Origin: Atherix ibis
Taxonomy: Eukaryota; Arthropoda; Insecta; Diptera; Athericidae
Reading direction: 5' to 3'
Assembly (NCBI GenBank): GCA_958298945.1
Contig: OY282609.1
Location: forward strand, 62,158,220-62,222,219
Length of the DNA: 64,000 bases
Made by a program: the position numbers and the translations under genes. A model generated the notes under the pieces. The model worked only from the letters and a program-made list of their open reading frames with translations. It made no database searches and was not told the origin of the DNA. This document shows, piece by piece, positions 12,901-24,369 of the stretch (position 1 is the first letter of the stretch; each line of letters begins with the position of its first letter).

Positions 12901-15900
12901 AAAAAATGTTGAAAGTCTTGTCGTATATTATTTTACTCTCTTATATGCCTTGAAGGTATATATTCGTACATATTTTGAACTGAAAATGCAAAATGCTTCT
13001 TTAATTTACACAAGAAAGATACCGTATCTAAGTAATTTTAGAAAATATCTTTTGAAAATTTTGAAATATTTTCTGTTTTTATTATAGGTAGTAATAGTCG
13101 TACTTGTAGTTAGAAATGTCGAGTCTGTATTTTTACTAGTGATGTTGTTAATATACAAACTATATATTTTAAACAGGAAGAGAAATTTTATTGAATTTTA
13201 CACGATAATTTATATTAGAACATTATTATTGTATAGAAATACTTTTGATGACAGAGTTTTCATTTATGTTATATAAAAAGGTAGATAAGGGAATTCATAT
13301 GTGCTCTTACTAGGGTAAAATTTATTCTCAATACGACTGTTCAATTTGAGTTTGAGTTTCTTATGATAAAATTGAGATAAAGTTTTCTGTTTGCGTTATA
13401 TTTTTACCACCTGTTTACAGGTGTCCAGCTTTTCTTTCAATACGTATACATATTGCAGTACTTTTCTGACTGAATATTTTTTTTTATTAACTAGGATAAA
13501 CTATAAGTTTTCAATGCTTAGAAGTATTCGACTTTTAAATTTTCTGCGGAAAACTTTTACGTACACTTTTTACCCTGAATAAGCATATTGTAAATGTAAA
13601 AAGAAAATTAAAGAGTAAAGTACGTACTTTTCTTACTTACGTTTATGCGTATATATTTTACTAAACATATTCTTTTTTTATACTAGAATTTTTAGCAAAT
13701 TCCTCTTGCTTTAATATTTTGTTTAACATTTTATTTTTTATTGTTATAACTTCTTCCTTTTGAATATTTAAGTTCACCAACTCCAAACAAGAGCTACAAT
13801 ATTTTTGTATAATATATGAATTTTATATTATTGTAAAGATACTGTACCAGTCAATTCGTTTGAACTACCTTAACCGATTCTAAATGGGAATGGTTTTATG
13901 TTTATTTTAAACCGGAAACACCATTTCAGGGTGAGAATATTATTTGAATTTTCCCTGCTTTCCGTATTTAAAAAAATCATCTTGAAATATATTCTAAAAC
14001 TTTTATCTGACTGCTAAAGTACAAGCATACAAACGAGTATAGGTCGTTTCATTTGTCTTATAAGTGGTTTTCATTTTATAGCACTTTCCAATAGAATTTT
14101 CGAAACATAATTTTATATCATTTTTTCTGGTACATTTTTTACTCTGTTACTGGTTTATACTATAACCCTATTTTAAAGGTGAAAATACTTTGTTCTATCA
14201 TAAAAAGCTTAGAATTAATGTTTCAACATTGTCTGTCATATTTATATTTTAACTACATAGATAGAGGTGTGTTATTGATTTAAATTGATTTAAAACTTGA
14301 AAGAGACTATTTGAATTTAATACACATATATAATTAATACAAATTTTTTCACAATCTAAATCTAAATTTAGACTATGAGATAGAATGGAAAATTCAGTAC
14401 CATAGAATATGGGAAAGCTAGACAAAATATTAACAATGTACTGATAAAAAAAATTGATTTGCCACAAATCCTAGAAGTGCATAGGTTTTAAATAGGCAGA
14501 TAGAGTAAATTATCCTTAATTGATACTATTTACTAATTAATTATACTTTATATTAATTATTTATCGTGAAAATTTCAAAAAAATTCGACATTTCTGTAGT
14601 TTAATAATGAATTTAATTAAAATTATTTAGTGAATCTATTAAAAATCCTATTTAAGTATATTGTCTTTATCAAAAGCATAGAATATAAATGCCATTGCTT
14701 CTGTATTTAAAGTGATTACGGAAGTGAAAAACTGCCATTGGCAGGAAAGACTTTAGAAAGGTGACTTTCTTCAATATACTTGATGGCTAAATGAAATAAA
14801 TTGACGATGAAAATAATTAAAATCCTTTATTTTTTGTGGAAGTTATCTGATAAGCATTTTGTTTGTTTAAACTTCAAAAGTCTATTATATTCCACTTAAC
14901 ATTAAATTCTGAATTTCCATGTTCTTTACCATTAAAACCGGAAACAATTTTCTTGAAAAAACTGTTATTAAATAACCTTTAAATGTTATTCTAGGAAAAA
15001 AATTTAATTTTTTTGAAATTAAAATTAAATTGAAGCGAAAGTTTTCCTACTTAAAATGTTGAAGACTAATTGAAATTTTTGTTAACTTCTAATTTACTTT
15101 GAAAATTGGTAGTATTTAGTAAACACTCTTAGATGAGACTAAATTAATTATAAATGACCATTGAAAACCCTATTTAAATTATTTGTATTTTGACAATTTT
15201 TTGCGCTTTCAAATAAGTTGAATTCCAATATTTTACCTGCAAAAATTTAAGGTAAAAATTAAATTTCCCTAAATTTTCTGTGTTATAGATATTTGTTGAA
15301 AATTACAAAAACAAAATATCGTAAAGTTCAAAAACAATATCCGAAAAGAAGCGGATGCAATCAGTTGAACTAAGCGGAAATTAATACTGTGAGGTAGATA
15401 CCTATATAAATTGACTGCAATTTTATATTTTCAAAAGAAGTTAAAGAATATAGTATATTCTGTAGGAATTTATTTGAAAATTTTGTAAAGGAAATACGAA
15501 TAAATGAAGCTCAGCAAAGTTTGAATAATTTTTTTTTTTGATGAATAGAAACATAAAAGAATATGGATTAGAGAAATTTAAGCAGACAATGATATATTTT
15601 CGGTTGATTGAAAGCTTCTTTTTATCCTTATCGAAGTTATAAAATTATTTCTTTTCCATTTATATCTTTTAATAAACTATCACAATAATGGGACTAAAAT
15701 TGTATCAATATAGCTATATACTCATTTTTTCCCCCTCATAATCTAATAGTAACTTTTGAAATGCAGATATTGTACTTAAATAGTAAATTCTTAATTTTTA
15801 CATATTAATGTGATAAAACATTCTTAAAAAAATATTATAGACCTATGTATATTTTTAGAGGTTTTATGAAGTAGGAATCATTTAATTTAAAAGGAAGAAT

Positions 15901-16860
15901 TTTTCCATTAAAACTAACTGCTTTGGCTCATTATTATGTATATAGAAATGGATTAACATAGCCAAAAAAATTTTTCTTTTCGTGTATTTAGAAGATTTTT
16001 AATCTGACCAATATTTGCATACAAAGGTATAACTTGTGTTCCCAACATATAAAATATGCATAAATGTGTCAAGCACAATCCTTAATTTTAATGAAACGTA
16101 CCCTCTAAAAAGTAGAGAATGTTTATATTAACTTCATTGCCTTTGGACGAATATGAATATTAACATGTGAAAACTTTTCATTAATAATTTATATATCTTT
16201 AATAGTAATCTTTGTAAATGTTCAATGAAATTATTTACGCAAAATTACCATATATTGTATATTTTTAATATATAAATTGAAACATTTTATTAACAATTTA
16301 ACTATATTCATTATTAGTAATACTAAATTTATATAAAGTTATACTTAGCACATAGTTAAACCGTTTTTTAATATTGTATGTATGCAGGCAAATAAAAAGA
16401 TATAATTGAAAAAATCTATCTGCAATAATATGCATTTATATAATTGAACCATTTTCAATTGTAATACTAGTTATAATAAGTAAAATATGTATCTATGAAA
16501 AACTCATATATTTTTATGATAGAGTAACTTTTATTGTTCATTATACAAATGTTTTTATAATTTTCATTTTTAAATTAAATGGATGCTATTAGAAAATTAG
16601 CTGTGCTAAAAATATGATGTATTCTTCTAGTGATGAAATGCAATTATAAATTTATAGGATGTCCAAGTTAAATTATTATTAAATAATTCTGAAATGTAGA
16701 AAAAAAATATATAGTTATTTTACAATAGTGAATTTTTACTATATTGTTATTGTATAATATACTATTTAATAAATTTTTCAGTTCTGGTTGTAACAGTTCT
16801 TTAAAAATTTCAAATTCCCAAAAAAAGTATTTCAAATTAACTAAATAAAATATTGCTATT
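6966..16860. other. Long AT-rich gene-free stretch
   Basis: Nearly 10 kb in which I see no supportable exon, RNA gene or transposon protein on either strand. The short frames (for example at 8522, 11200, 12239, 13391, 14249) are Leu/Ile/Phe/Tyr/Lys-rich as expected by chance in AT-rich DNA. Several TACGAGTA/TACTCGTA octamers occur (7339, 10440, 11213, 11306). A diverged non-coding element or regulatory DNA cannot be excluded by eye. Confidence 0.55.
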
Positions 16861-16876
16861 TTGTTGTTGTTGTTGT
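16861..16876. repeat. (TTG)n microsatellite
   Basis: Five TTG units, read as CAA repeats on the minus strand and followed there by AT-rich DNA. It lies 24 bp left of the retroposon below. CAA tails end some insect retroposons, so an older 3' end here is possible but unproven. Confidence 0.7.
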
Positions 16877-16899
16877 AACAATTAGAGCATATACCTTAA

Positions 16900-16913
16900 T
16901 AATATACTATATT
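16900..16913. repeat. Target-site duplication, left copy
   Basis: taatatactatatt, identical to 17741-17754. Confidence 0.9.
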
Positions 16914-16949
16914 TTTTTTTTTTTTTATTTGACAGGTTTCATTTCTACA

Positions 16950-17465
16950 TTATACATTATACATATAGTCATGAGACACAGTCGCTCCTATGGAGCATAT
17001 AGCGGCACAGAGAATACACGTCTCTAATTGGTGGTAGAAGGCTTCTTTATTGGCGTTATCCTCTACTTCAGTTGGGGCATAGCATTGCACGATGGTGATG
17101 TTTCGGAACTTCGAGTGGAACCTGGCTGTCAGAAGGCGGTCGGAGACCGGTTTGTAGCCCATGAGAGATCTCTTTGCGTTGGCTGATAGGATTAATCCGA
17201 CTCCACAGTGGTGTCCACTGTCGTTGCCGCTGTAGATGAAGTGTTCACCCGTCTGCGTTGCGGGGATTCCTTGATGTTTCCACCTTGTTTCGGAGATTCC
17301 CAGTATGTCGAGATTGTAGCGTCGCACCTCGGAAGCAGCTTGCGCCAGACGAGAAGTTTGGGAGAGAGTCCGCACGTTCCAGGTACCCATTCGAGTTGTT
17401 CGGTGAAAGCCAAATGTCGTTTTGCCTGAGGTGTTGTCCGGATGATTACTCTTGTGCTGTTTCAT
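16950..17465 (-). CDS. Truncated LINE endonuclease (EEP family), 171 aa
   Basis: Open frame of 171 residues. From about residue 25 it reads RMGTWNVRTL, YNLDILGISETRW (the metal-binding Glu of SETRW is present), then a GVGLILS block and a CYAPTE block, the successive motifs of exonuclease-endonuclease-phosphatase domains in RTE/CR1-like non-LTR retrotransposons (often annotated 'craniofacial development protein 2-like'). In an intact LINE this domain nicks target DNA. Here homology stops after HQLETCI near residue 151 and the last 20 residues come from the element's tail. The C-terminal half with the catalytic Asp/His and the whole reverse transcriptase are absent. Start Met taken as the first in frame (MKQHKSNH). 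Probably not a functional nuclease. Confidence 0.8.
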   Translation of the reverse strand: MKQHKSNHPDNTSGKTTFGFHRTTRMGTWNVRTLSQTSRLAQAASEVRRYNLDILGISETRWKHQGIPATQTGEHFIYSGNDSGHHCGVGLILSANAKRSLMGYKPVSDRLLTARFHSKFRNITIVQCYAPTEVEDNANKEAFYHQLETCILCAAICSIGATVSHDYMYNV

Positions 17466-17601
17466 GATAAGATGTTTTTTATGGCTTGCGGCTTATCAGG
17501 CCAGCGAAGCAACCCCCAGTGACGTTGGGGGACCCTACGGACTACATATGTAAGGCTTGTAGTCGGCCCCTCACCCCGGCACCAATGCCGAGATGGCGGC
17601 A

Positions 17602-17618
17602 GCGGGAATCGAACCCGC
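17602..17618 (-). other. tRNA T-arm-like / B-box sequence
   Basis: On the minus strand this is gcgggttcgattcccgc: a perfect 5-bp stem with the 7-nt loop TTCGATT, matching the B box of RNA polymerase III promoters (GGTTCGANNCC). No rest of a tRNA cloverleaf is apparent, so it is a promoter-like fragment, not a tRNA gene. Confidence 0.6.
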
Positions 17619-17627
17619 TACCTACCT

Positions 17628-17740
17628 GCGACACGCGGTTTTCCAAGTGGTCACCCATCCGAGTACTAACCACGCCCAGTCCTGCTTAACTTCGGTGATC
17701 TGACGAGAACCGGTGGATCCAGGATGGCACGGTCGCAGAT
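17628..17740 (-). other. 5S rRNA-derived head of the retroposon
   Basis: On the minus strand it carries the 5S rRNA landmarks in order and spacing: CGGTTCTCGTC, GATCACCGAA, TTAAGC, GGGCGTGGTTAGTACT, GATGGGTGACC and CCGCGTGTCGC. These include the internal control region (A box, intermediate element, C box) used by TFIIIA and RNA polymerase III. It covers most of a 5S molecule, with several differences from insect 5S rRNA as I recall it. It is fused to a LINE leader and bounded by a target duplication, so it is a 5S-derived retroposon promoter, not a ribosomal gene. Confidence 0.85.
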
Positions 17741-17754
17741 TAATATACTATATT
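17741..17754. repeat. Target-site duplication, right copy
   Basis: taatatactatatt, identical to 16900-16913. Confidence 0.9.
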
Positions 17755-18678
17755 AGTATCATTTAAATTAAAAATTATTATATTTATTAATTTTCTGATC
17801 TCTTATATAATTCTTCAATACATTTCCGAATGGAGAATAAGATGAATATCTATAAATATAATCTACATTCGTATTTCTTATTAAATTCGTAAGTTATTTA
17901 AATTTAGCTTAACATTGTATAGCACTGCCGTAAAATAGGAAGAATCAACCAACTCAATATATCCGTACATGTGTATATGCAAATATATCTTGTATAGGAA
18001 AATCAAATCCTTCAGTAGAATACTCAATTTCTGCATTACATTAGATGGGCTTTAATTTTTTCTAATAAAATTCTATAATATCAAGAGAATGTAGACTATA
18101 AGCTATTTAACTTGTCGACAAAGCACATTTAAACGCATACAAATATACAAGTATGTGGAAGTATTTATATGGTTTTACTAATACAATTACGAGTACTTTA
18201 ACAGAGTCTTATGGGAACGAAGGAATGTCTACAGACAGGTGAAATACGAAATGTGCGAGTAGTATATAGAATATTCTTAGAGAAAATTTTAATGCGTACA
18301 CAATTGAAAAGCTTTTACAAAATGTAATAGTTTGTAATTTATTCAGAATGAATATCAATCTCGGTTTTGTTATTAACCTAGTCTCAACATAATGTCGATT
18401 GGCAGTGTAATGTCTATGATGATATTATGGTACCTACAGTTTTAATGAACTTGTCAAATATATAATTTCCGGTAGCTTTAATTTTCAATTAAACATTAAA
18501 TTCCAGGTATTGATATTTTATTTGAATAGTGCAAAGTAAGTACTCGTATTGTATTATAATATACTTAAGTAAAATACAAGATAATTTAAATAAAAAATCT
18601 CTGATTATGTTAAATCAAAAGTTTTAACATATAAGAATTAGCTTTAAAACCTAACTAATTTCAAGAATTTGTAGTTTT
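17755..18678. other. AT-rich intergenic DNA, nothing seen
   Basis: No coding-like frame or recognisable element. Contains two TACGAGTA/TACTCGTA octamers (18188, 18541). Confidence 0.6.
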
Positions 18679-19241
18679 ATGAAAAAGATGAATGAATTTA
18701 ATTTTGAACAATATGTTTTAAGATCTATCATAGATGCTCTATTAATTTTGAACCTCCATAGAGTACCTATATTTGCCGGTATTCTTCAGGGTAGTATTCT
18801 TGGCCCTATTCTGTATAATATTTACATTTACAATATCCCCACATATTCTAACAGCCTCCCTGCATATTACGCAGATGACACAGCCATATTAACAAGCCCC
18901 GAAAATCCACTCTCTGCTTCCAATATTCTACAAAATTATATGCTCAAAGTCTAAAACTGGTTCACGAAGTGGAGATTGTCAACGAACAAAAAAGCGTTCA
19001 GATAATTCCTCAAAAAGAGCAAGTGCAATATTTAGGACTACATCTTAACAAATGTTTAATTATAATACAGTTCTTAAACCTATTTGGACTTCGGTATTAG
19101 AACTCTGGGGTTTTACCAAACTTTCACATTCTGGTCGTATCTAATTCGTTCAGTCAATAATCGTTCGTAAAATTGCGAGTGATCCTTATTATGTTTCCAA
19201 CAGCCTCATACATCTTGATCTCAAATTTCCATTCGCACGAA
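18679..19241 (+). pseudogene. Jockey-like LINE reverse transcriptase relic
   Basis: Codons 18679-18954 read part of a reverse transcriptase: ILQGSILGPILYNIY (the PQGS...LGP motif) and PAYYADDTAIL, carrying the catalytic YADD box. Homology continues past a stop as NWFTKWRLSTNKK near 18955. Then, after a deletion or shift, it reads LKPIWTSVLELWGF, VRKIASDPYYVSNSLIHLDL near 19073-19235, the thumb and post-RT region typical of Jockey-clade elements. No endonuclease, poly(A) tail or target duplication is visible. Dead fragment on the plus strand. Confidence 0.85.
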
Positions 19242-20733
19242 AAAATTATTAACTATAAATGATTATTATGATTCTAAAATTGATGCAACTTATTTACTCC
19301 AAATTTCAACCTTTCGAACATCATCATTTAGATATTAGGAAAAGTTCCGTTTCTTTCATATAACACAGTGTCAACCAGTTTTGTACACATATTTATAATG
19401 TTAAAAGTTAATCCACACATAAAACCAAATTGTTGAATAACCTTATGATGGTAGAACTACAACCTAGCTCTAACTACGCAACTGTATGTATAAACTAACC
19501 AATTTTTGGGTATACTTGAGGCAACGGAGCAGAAATTATCCAGGAAACATGAAAACCAACTGTTTTCACTGAATTAACCCATTTCAGTTGCCTATTTTTA
19601 TTATTTTGTAAACTCAGTTTTTTCTTATCATAGCATTTATTTATGAATAAGTTGATAGTATCGATATTGCCAAATATTACAATTGATTAAAAATAGAACG
19701 AAAGTTGTTCGAATACATATCGAATGTATAACTAACAATATGGATGGGTATGTATCAAAATCTATATGGTTTTGATATTATTTTTGGGTATCATTATTTC
19801 GATGATAGCCTTTCCTTAGTACTTCCGAAACGGAAACTAACAGAAATAAGGCTTCATCGAATAGGTGGGTAACGTTTATGAATATGCTTTTCGGATATAC
19901 TTCTTGATAACCTTATATGTTTTTCTATTCTATTCAATATAATTTAGTATATTCATGTGGGTGCAAATCGTTAGCATTTATCTATTGATTATTTCTAATT
20001 ATGAGATTTTGATAAATGGAAGTCACAAGAGTAGACGTAAACAAAATGATATCAATTGCGTTTTTATTAACAATAAAATCATCCAACCTTATTCTCTATA
20101 CTTCATTAGTTAATTTTTCCTTTTCTTTGAAATTTTTTTATGATATGAAACTTAGCAAAGGGATACAGTGTTGTCTGCATATGAAAGTCTGTTATCATTC
20201 AGCCTTTAATATATTTCGTCACACAAATTTCAATAGTAAGAGACTTATGCCTTTATGTGTATATATTTCTGACTACTGATTATCAATATTAAGATCGATA
20301 GAAATGACATTTTCAATGAACTGTTTTGAACATTCTTTTATGTATCATATAATCTGTCATTTTCAGTTGAGTATAATTTAGTTTAGTTTTAGATTCAATA
20401 GTTCAAATCTATTGAATTTTTTTTGTTGATTGCTGTCATTTGTTGAGGATACTGGGTTCGATAAAATGTCATAGATTATTTCAGTAATGTTTGAAATTAA
20501 TGAAACTCAATAGAATATATACGAGTACATTAAACAACTCTTTTAATAAAGTATGCAATTATCTGGTTCTTTTTATTAATCTCTTTAAAATTAAAATGTT
20601 CGTATTTTTCTTCGCTTGATTTTGCATAATCGTATATGCACATGTAGGCAGAATTATATTGAAGTAATAAAATTCCCATTTTGAAGATAATTGATAAAAA
20701 AGCTTTTCATTAAGGTATTTATGTACATGCCAA
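19242..20733. other. AT-rich intergenic DNA, nothing seen
   Basis: No supported gene. The 87-codon frame at 20016-20279 has no recognisable motif and AT-driven composition. Confidence 0.55.
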
Positions 20734-22004
20734 CCAGGTGTATAAGCTTAAATCCGCTGTTTGGTCATAGGTGGCGTGAGTGAGCGTATTAAGATACCAT
20801 GGGCACGCCATACTTTTTTTTTTATGTGATTGACATCTGTCAAAATTAATCAGTACACATTGTCAGCAATTTCGTACAATAACATACATTTTTCCTTTGG
20901 GAATCATATCTAGTTTTATGCCAGAAAAAGGGCATATGCGGGAAGCTCTGCTTTTCTCCATCAATTTGAAGAAATCGGCTGCCGAATCGCATCGAATGCT
21001 TATGGAGCCCTATGTTGACAGTGCTTTATCGTCGATTCAAAGATGGTAATTTTGACTTGTGGGACAAGAAGCGTGAAAATCGGCCTAGGAAGGTTGAGGA
21101 CCATTAATTTCAGGCTCTTTTGTATGAAAACGATACCCAATCGCAAAAAATGATGGTAGAAAAATTGGGTGTTACTCAACCAGCCATTTCTATGTGTCTG
21201 TGTACTACGGAGAAGATTGAAAAGATCGGAAAATGGGTGACGTATGAGTTGAACGATAGGCAAATGGACTGACGCCAAAACACATGCGAAATCTTGCTCT
21301 CCAGATAAAAAAGAAATTCGTTCCTGCATCGGATTGTGACAGGCGATGAAAATGATATATTTCGAGAATCCTAAACTCAAGAAATCTTGGGTTGATCTCG
21401 GCCAACCATCAACATCTTCCCAAAGACCAAATCGCTTCGGACGGAAGATGATGTTGTGCGTTTGGTGGGATCAGCAGGGTATCGTCTACTATGACATGTT
21501 GAAACCTGGTGAGACTGTCAATGCCCACCGCTACCATCAACAACTGATCAAATTACATCGTGCTCTGCGTGAAAAAAGGACGGATTATCAACAAAGACAT
21601 GACAAGCTGATTCGCCTCCACGACAACGCACCATCGCACACGTCAAAAATTGTCCGAAACTACTTTGAGACACTCAACTGGGAGGTGCTACACCACCCCG
21701 TTTATTCACCAGACTTGGCCCCTTCCGACTACTACCTGTTTTCGTTGATGGGCCACGCGCTCGCTGAGCAGGACTTCGATTCTGACGAAGACGTCCGAAA
21801 ATGGCTTGATGAGGGATTTGCCTGAAAAGAGAAGGCATTTTTTTGGCGCGGTATTCACAAATTGCCCGAGAAATGGGAAAATGCTTTCTATGAAAAAAAC
21901 ATGTTGCGAGGGCAAGTACTTTGAATAAATTTGTTTTTACTTTCTATGAAAAAAACATGTGTTTTTTTTAATAAAAAACAGCGGATTTAAGATTATACAC
22001 CTGG
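20734..22004 (+). mobile_element. Mariner, CCAGGTGTATAAGC family, copy 2 (near full length)
   Basis: The most complete copy: 1271 bp from ccaggtgtataagctt to cctgg at 22004, followed by TA at 22005 (left flank AA, probably a mutated TA). Transposase pieces run on the plus strand: N-terminal region from about 20921 (MPEKGHMREALLF-like), linker LGVTQPAIS near 21168, and the catalytic core in the frame 21346-21825. Catalytic residues of the mariner D,D34D core are present as TGDE (21341), HDNAPSHT and SPDLAPSDYYLF, but a small deletion just after TGDE shifts the frame, and other shifts and stops occur upstream. A stop at 21823 truncates the C-terminus. Its termini were used to bound the other copies. 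Confidence 0.9.
21346..21825 (+). pseudogene. Mariner transposase catalytic-domain fragment
   Basis: A 159-codon open frame covering most of the DDE domain: FENPKLKKSWVDLGQ, RKMMLCVWWDQQGI, NAHRYHQQLIKLH, LHDNAPSHTS (second catalytic Asp) and YSPDLAPSDYYLF (third). The first catalytic Asp lies just upstream in another frame. The frame-opening Met is internal to the gene, so this is a relic and not a real start. Confidence 0.85.
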
Positions 22005-22006
22005 TA

Positions 22007-23366
22007 TACATGTTTCCACTGAATAAAAACAAAGTAAAAATACACCAAAGTGTAGTTTTATAATTTGCCGTTTGAAAATATTTTGCAGAGTTTCGTGTTA
22101 GACTATTTCAGTTCGAACGAAAAATTTAAAATAAGTTAAATTATATTAAAGTTAGAAATGATAAAATTTAATGTGATTATTGAAAATAGAAAAAATGAAC
22201 CAATAAAATAGCATCTCAAAAAAGGGAATTTAAATAAAAACAAATCAATTTATTACTTTGGCAAAAAAAAGTGGCAAAAGAAAATTTGGTTACGGTTAAG
22301 ATAATTTCAAAATTAATAATATCTTATATTGTAGCTTATGATTTCAAAACATATGGTAATTGACAACAACATTTTTATAATCGACTTTTGTCAAAACATA
22401 TTCATTCTTCTTTCTATTTAAGTATATTCTTGTAATAATTATTTGTTGAAATATAATTGAAGGTACATAAAGATTTATGAATTTTCAATGAAAATGATTA
22501 ATATAATCTTTATTTGTTTGCAAACAAAAAATTAAGTTTCATAAACACAAAATCTCAAAGATTTCTTTACTTATTTGTATGTTACCAAAATGTGTTCATG
22601 TATATAATTTGATATAATCCTTATTAGGATATTATATTTCTGAATATTAGAAAATATAAAAATATATTCGTTCTAATAAAATTTTAATTGTAATGAATTA
22701 ATTTGGTGTCTTTAGAATTTTCGGGATTTACAATTTTTAGCAATTTGCATTCAATCTTGTCTTTAGTAAATCCTAGATACACCCACATGTACAAAGTGTG
22801 ATACCTAAAAACGAAAATGGGGAGACAAAAATAGTCTACAAATATTTTCTTGAACGATTATTACTTAATAATAAAATTGAATTATTCATTGGAGTTTTTC
22901 ATATTTATTTACTCAATTTTTGAATTGTTTTTCCTATTTTGTCGGATAATTCCAATGCATAAGAAAGTGTTTTACTTTGTCGAAGTGGAAGAAATGTTAT
23001 AATTAAATTTCAGATATTTACAAAGTTAGAGGTTGTTGTTACAAAGACAACAATATTAAAAGATTTTCAAATATATATTACCTTTAAAAAAAGTTCTAAA
23101 TTTTGTTTATTTTCTTGGAAAAATTATCGTAAATTTTTTATAAGTCATTTTCAAGAAACACAATTTATTTTACCAAACGTGAAGGAAATGATTTACATTT
23201 TCATAAAATTGAAAACAGGAATAATGCAAATTAGATATTTGGTCTTAGTTTGCCAAACTTAAATGAAATAAATTGCGAAAGTGAAATTTCATATATGATG
23301 CTCTTTTTTATTTTTACTTTTCTTTCACAATTAAATGTTTTTATTTTAATTTTAAATTTTCCTAAA
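22007..23366. other. AT-rich intergenic DNA, nothing seen
   Basis: No supported gene, RNA or element; homopolymer-rich. Confidence 0.6.
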
Positions 23367-24341
23367 GCAACGATGCGTGAGCAGAGGTATTATCATGGTG
23401 CAAAAGCCAATTTTTGTTCTTCTACGTATCCGGGCCTTTCTGACGGATTGCTTCGTGCAACTCGCGCATAACTTGCAGGTAATATTCCTCGTTGACCGCT
23501 CTACCCTGCGGCAAGAACTCATGATGCACCACGCCCTTGCAATCGAAGAAAACTGTAAGCGAAACCTTCACATTCGATCGAACTTAGTGCGCTTTTTTTG
23601 GTCTTGGCTCGTGCGGCAGCCTCCATTAGGATGAGCCTCCATAGAGCTTTGGTATCCACGTCATAACCATAAACCCATGATTCGTCACCAGTTATGACCC
23701 TTTGGAGCAAATTCGGGTCGTCGCGGACAGAGTCCAACAGATCCTTAGCAATGTTAATGCGATGCTGTTTTTGGTCGAAATTGAGTAATTTTGGTACGAA
23801 TTTCGCGGCGACCCTTCTCACGACCAAATCATTGATAAAAATCGAATGGCACGAGCCAATCGATATGTTCAAGTCATCAGCAACTTCTCTAACGGTGATT
23901 CGACGATTGGCCAATACTATTTGCTGCACTTCATCAATGTTTTTGTCTGTTGTTGACGTGCTCGGGCGTCCGGCACGCTTTTCGTCATTCACATCTTCTC
24001 GGCCCTTTTGTACCACCGATAAAAGTTGCTTCCATCCAAAGTAGCTTCACTGTATGCCACAGCCAATATTCGGAATTCTTTCGAGCAATTAATTTTGTTT
24101 TTCACACAAAATTTGGTACAGATTCTTTGATCCATTTTTTGGAATGGGCAAAAATCGAAGACGAGCCAAAACACGTGCAAGCAAAGCAGCTGTCAAAAAT
24201 TAACTGAACATTCAAAATGGCCGAACTTGTTGGCATAAGTGAGTGACATGAGTACCAACATAACGCCACAAAAAAGTCGAAAATCGAATATACGTAACCC
24301 GCGGAAATTCAAAATTCGCGATACTTTTTGAACAGACCTCG
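23367..24341 (-). mobile_element. Mariner, CGAGGTCTGTTC family, 3'-truncated copy
   Basis: Minus-strand element whose 5' terminal repeat (cgaggtctgttcaaaaagta from 24341 down) is followed on the plus strand by TA. Reading down: VKNKINCSKEFRILAVAYSEATLDGSNFYRWYK (helix-turn-helix start, about 24105-24010), a small deletion causing a frameshift, then 24016-23519 reading GREDVNDEKRAGRPSTST, the second helix-turn-helix, and VITGDESWVYGYD with the first catalytic Asp intact. Further down the frame shifts again, with FLRLQGRG in place of the usual FFDCRG block. Homology ends at about 23367, inside the HDNAP region, so the last third and the right terminal repeat are missing. A second copy sits in a GABA-B-R2 intron at 41411. 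Confidence 0.85.
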
Positions 24342-24369
24342 TATACCATTTAAAATTGTATTTAATTAG

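Larger units (their letters stand above)
16900..17754 (-). mobile_element. Chimeric 5S/LINE retroposon with 14-bp TSD
   Basis: A complete retroposed unit on the minus strand. Identical 14-bp direct repeats (taatatactatatt) at 16900-16913 and 17741-17754 are the target-site duplication. Just inside the left one is a run of about 14 T (then ATTT), that is, a poly(A) tail on the minus strand. Inside the right one the unit starts with a 5S rRNA-like sequence, then a tRNA T-arm-like piece, about 120 bp of GC-rich leader, a frame for the N-terminal half of a LINE endonuclease, and a short tail. The lack of reverse transcriptase means the unit is non-autonomous and internally deleted. It is far more GC-rich than its surroundings. 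The perfect TSD and open frame suggest a fairly recent insertion. Confidence 0.85.

Noticed and set aside
17192..17467. Several overlapping frames on both strands
   Set aside because: Shadows of the EEP endonuclease frame in a GC-richer insert.
17602..17740. Functional tRNA or 5S rRNA gene
   Set aside because: Only a T-arm is present for the tRNA. The 5S part has several changes, no own terminator, and lies within a retroposon bounded by a target duplication.
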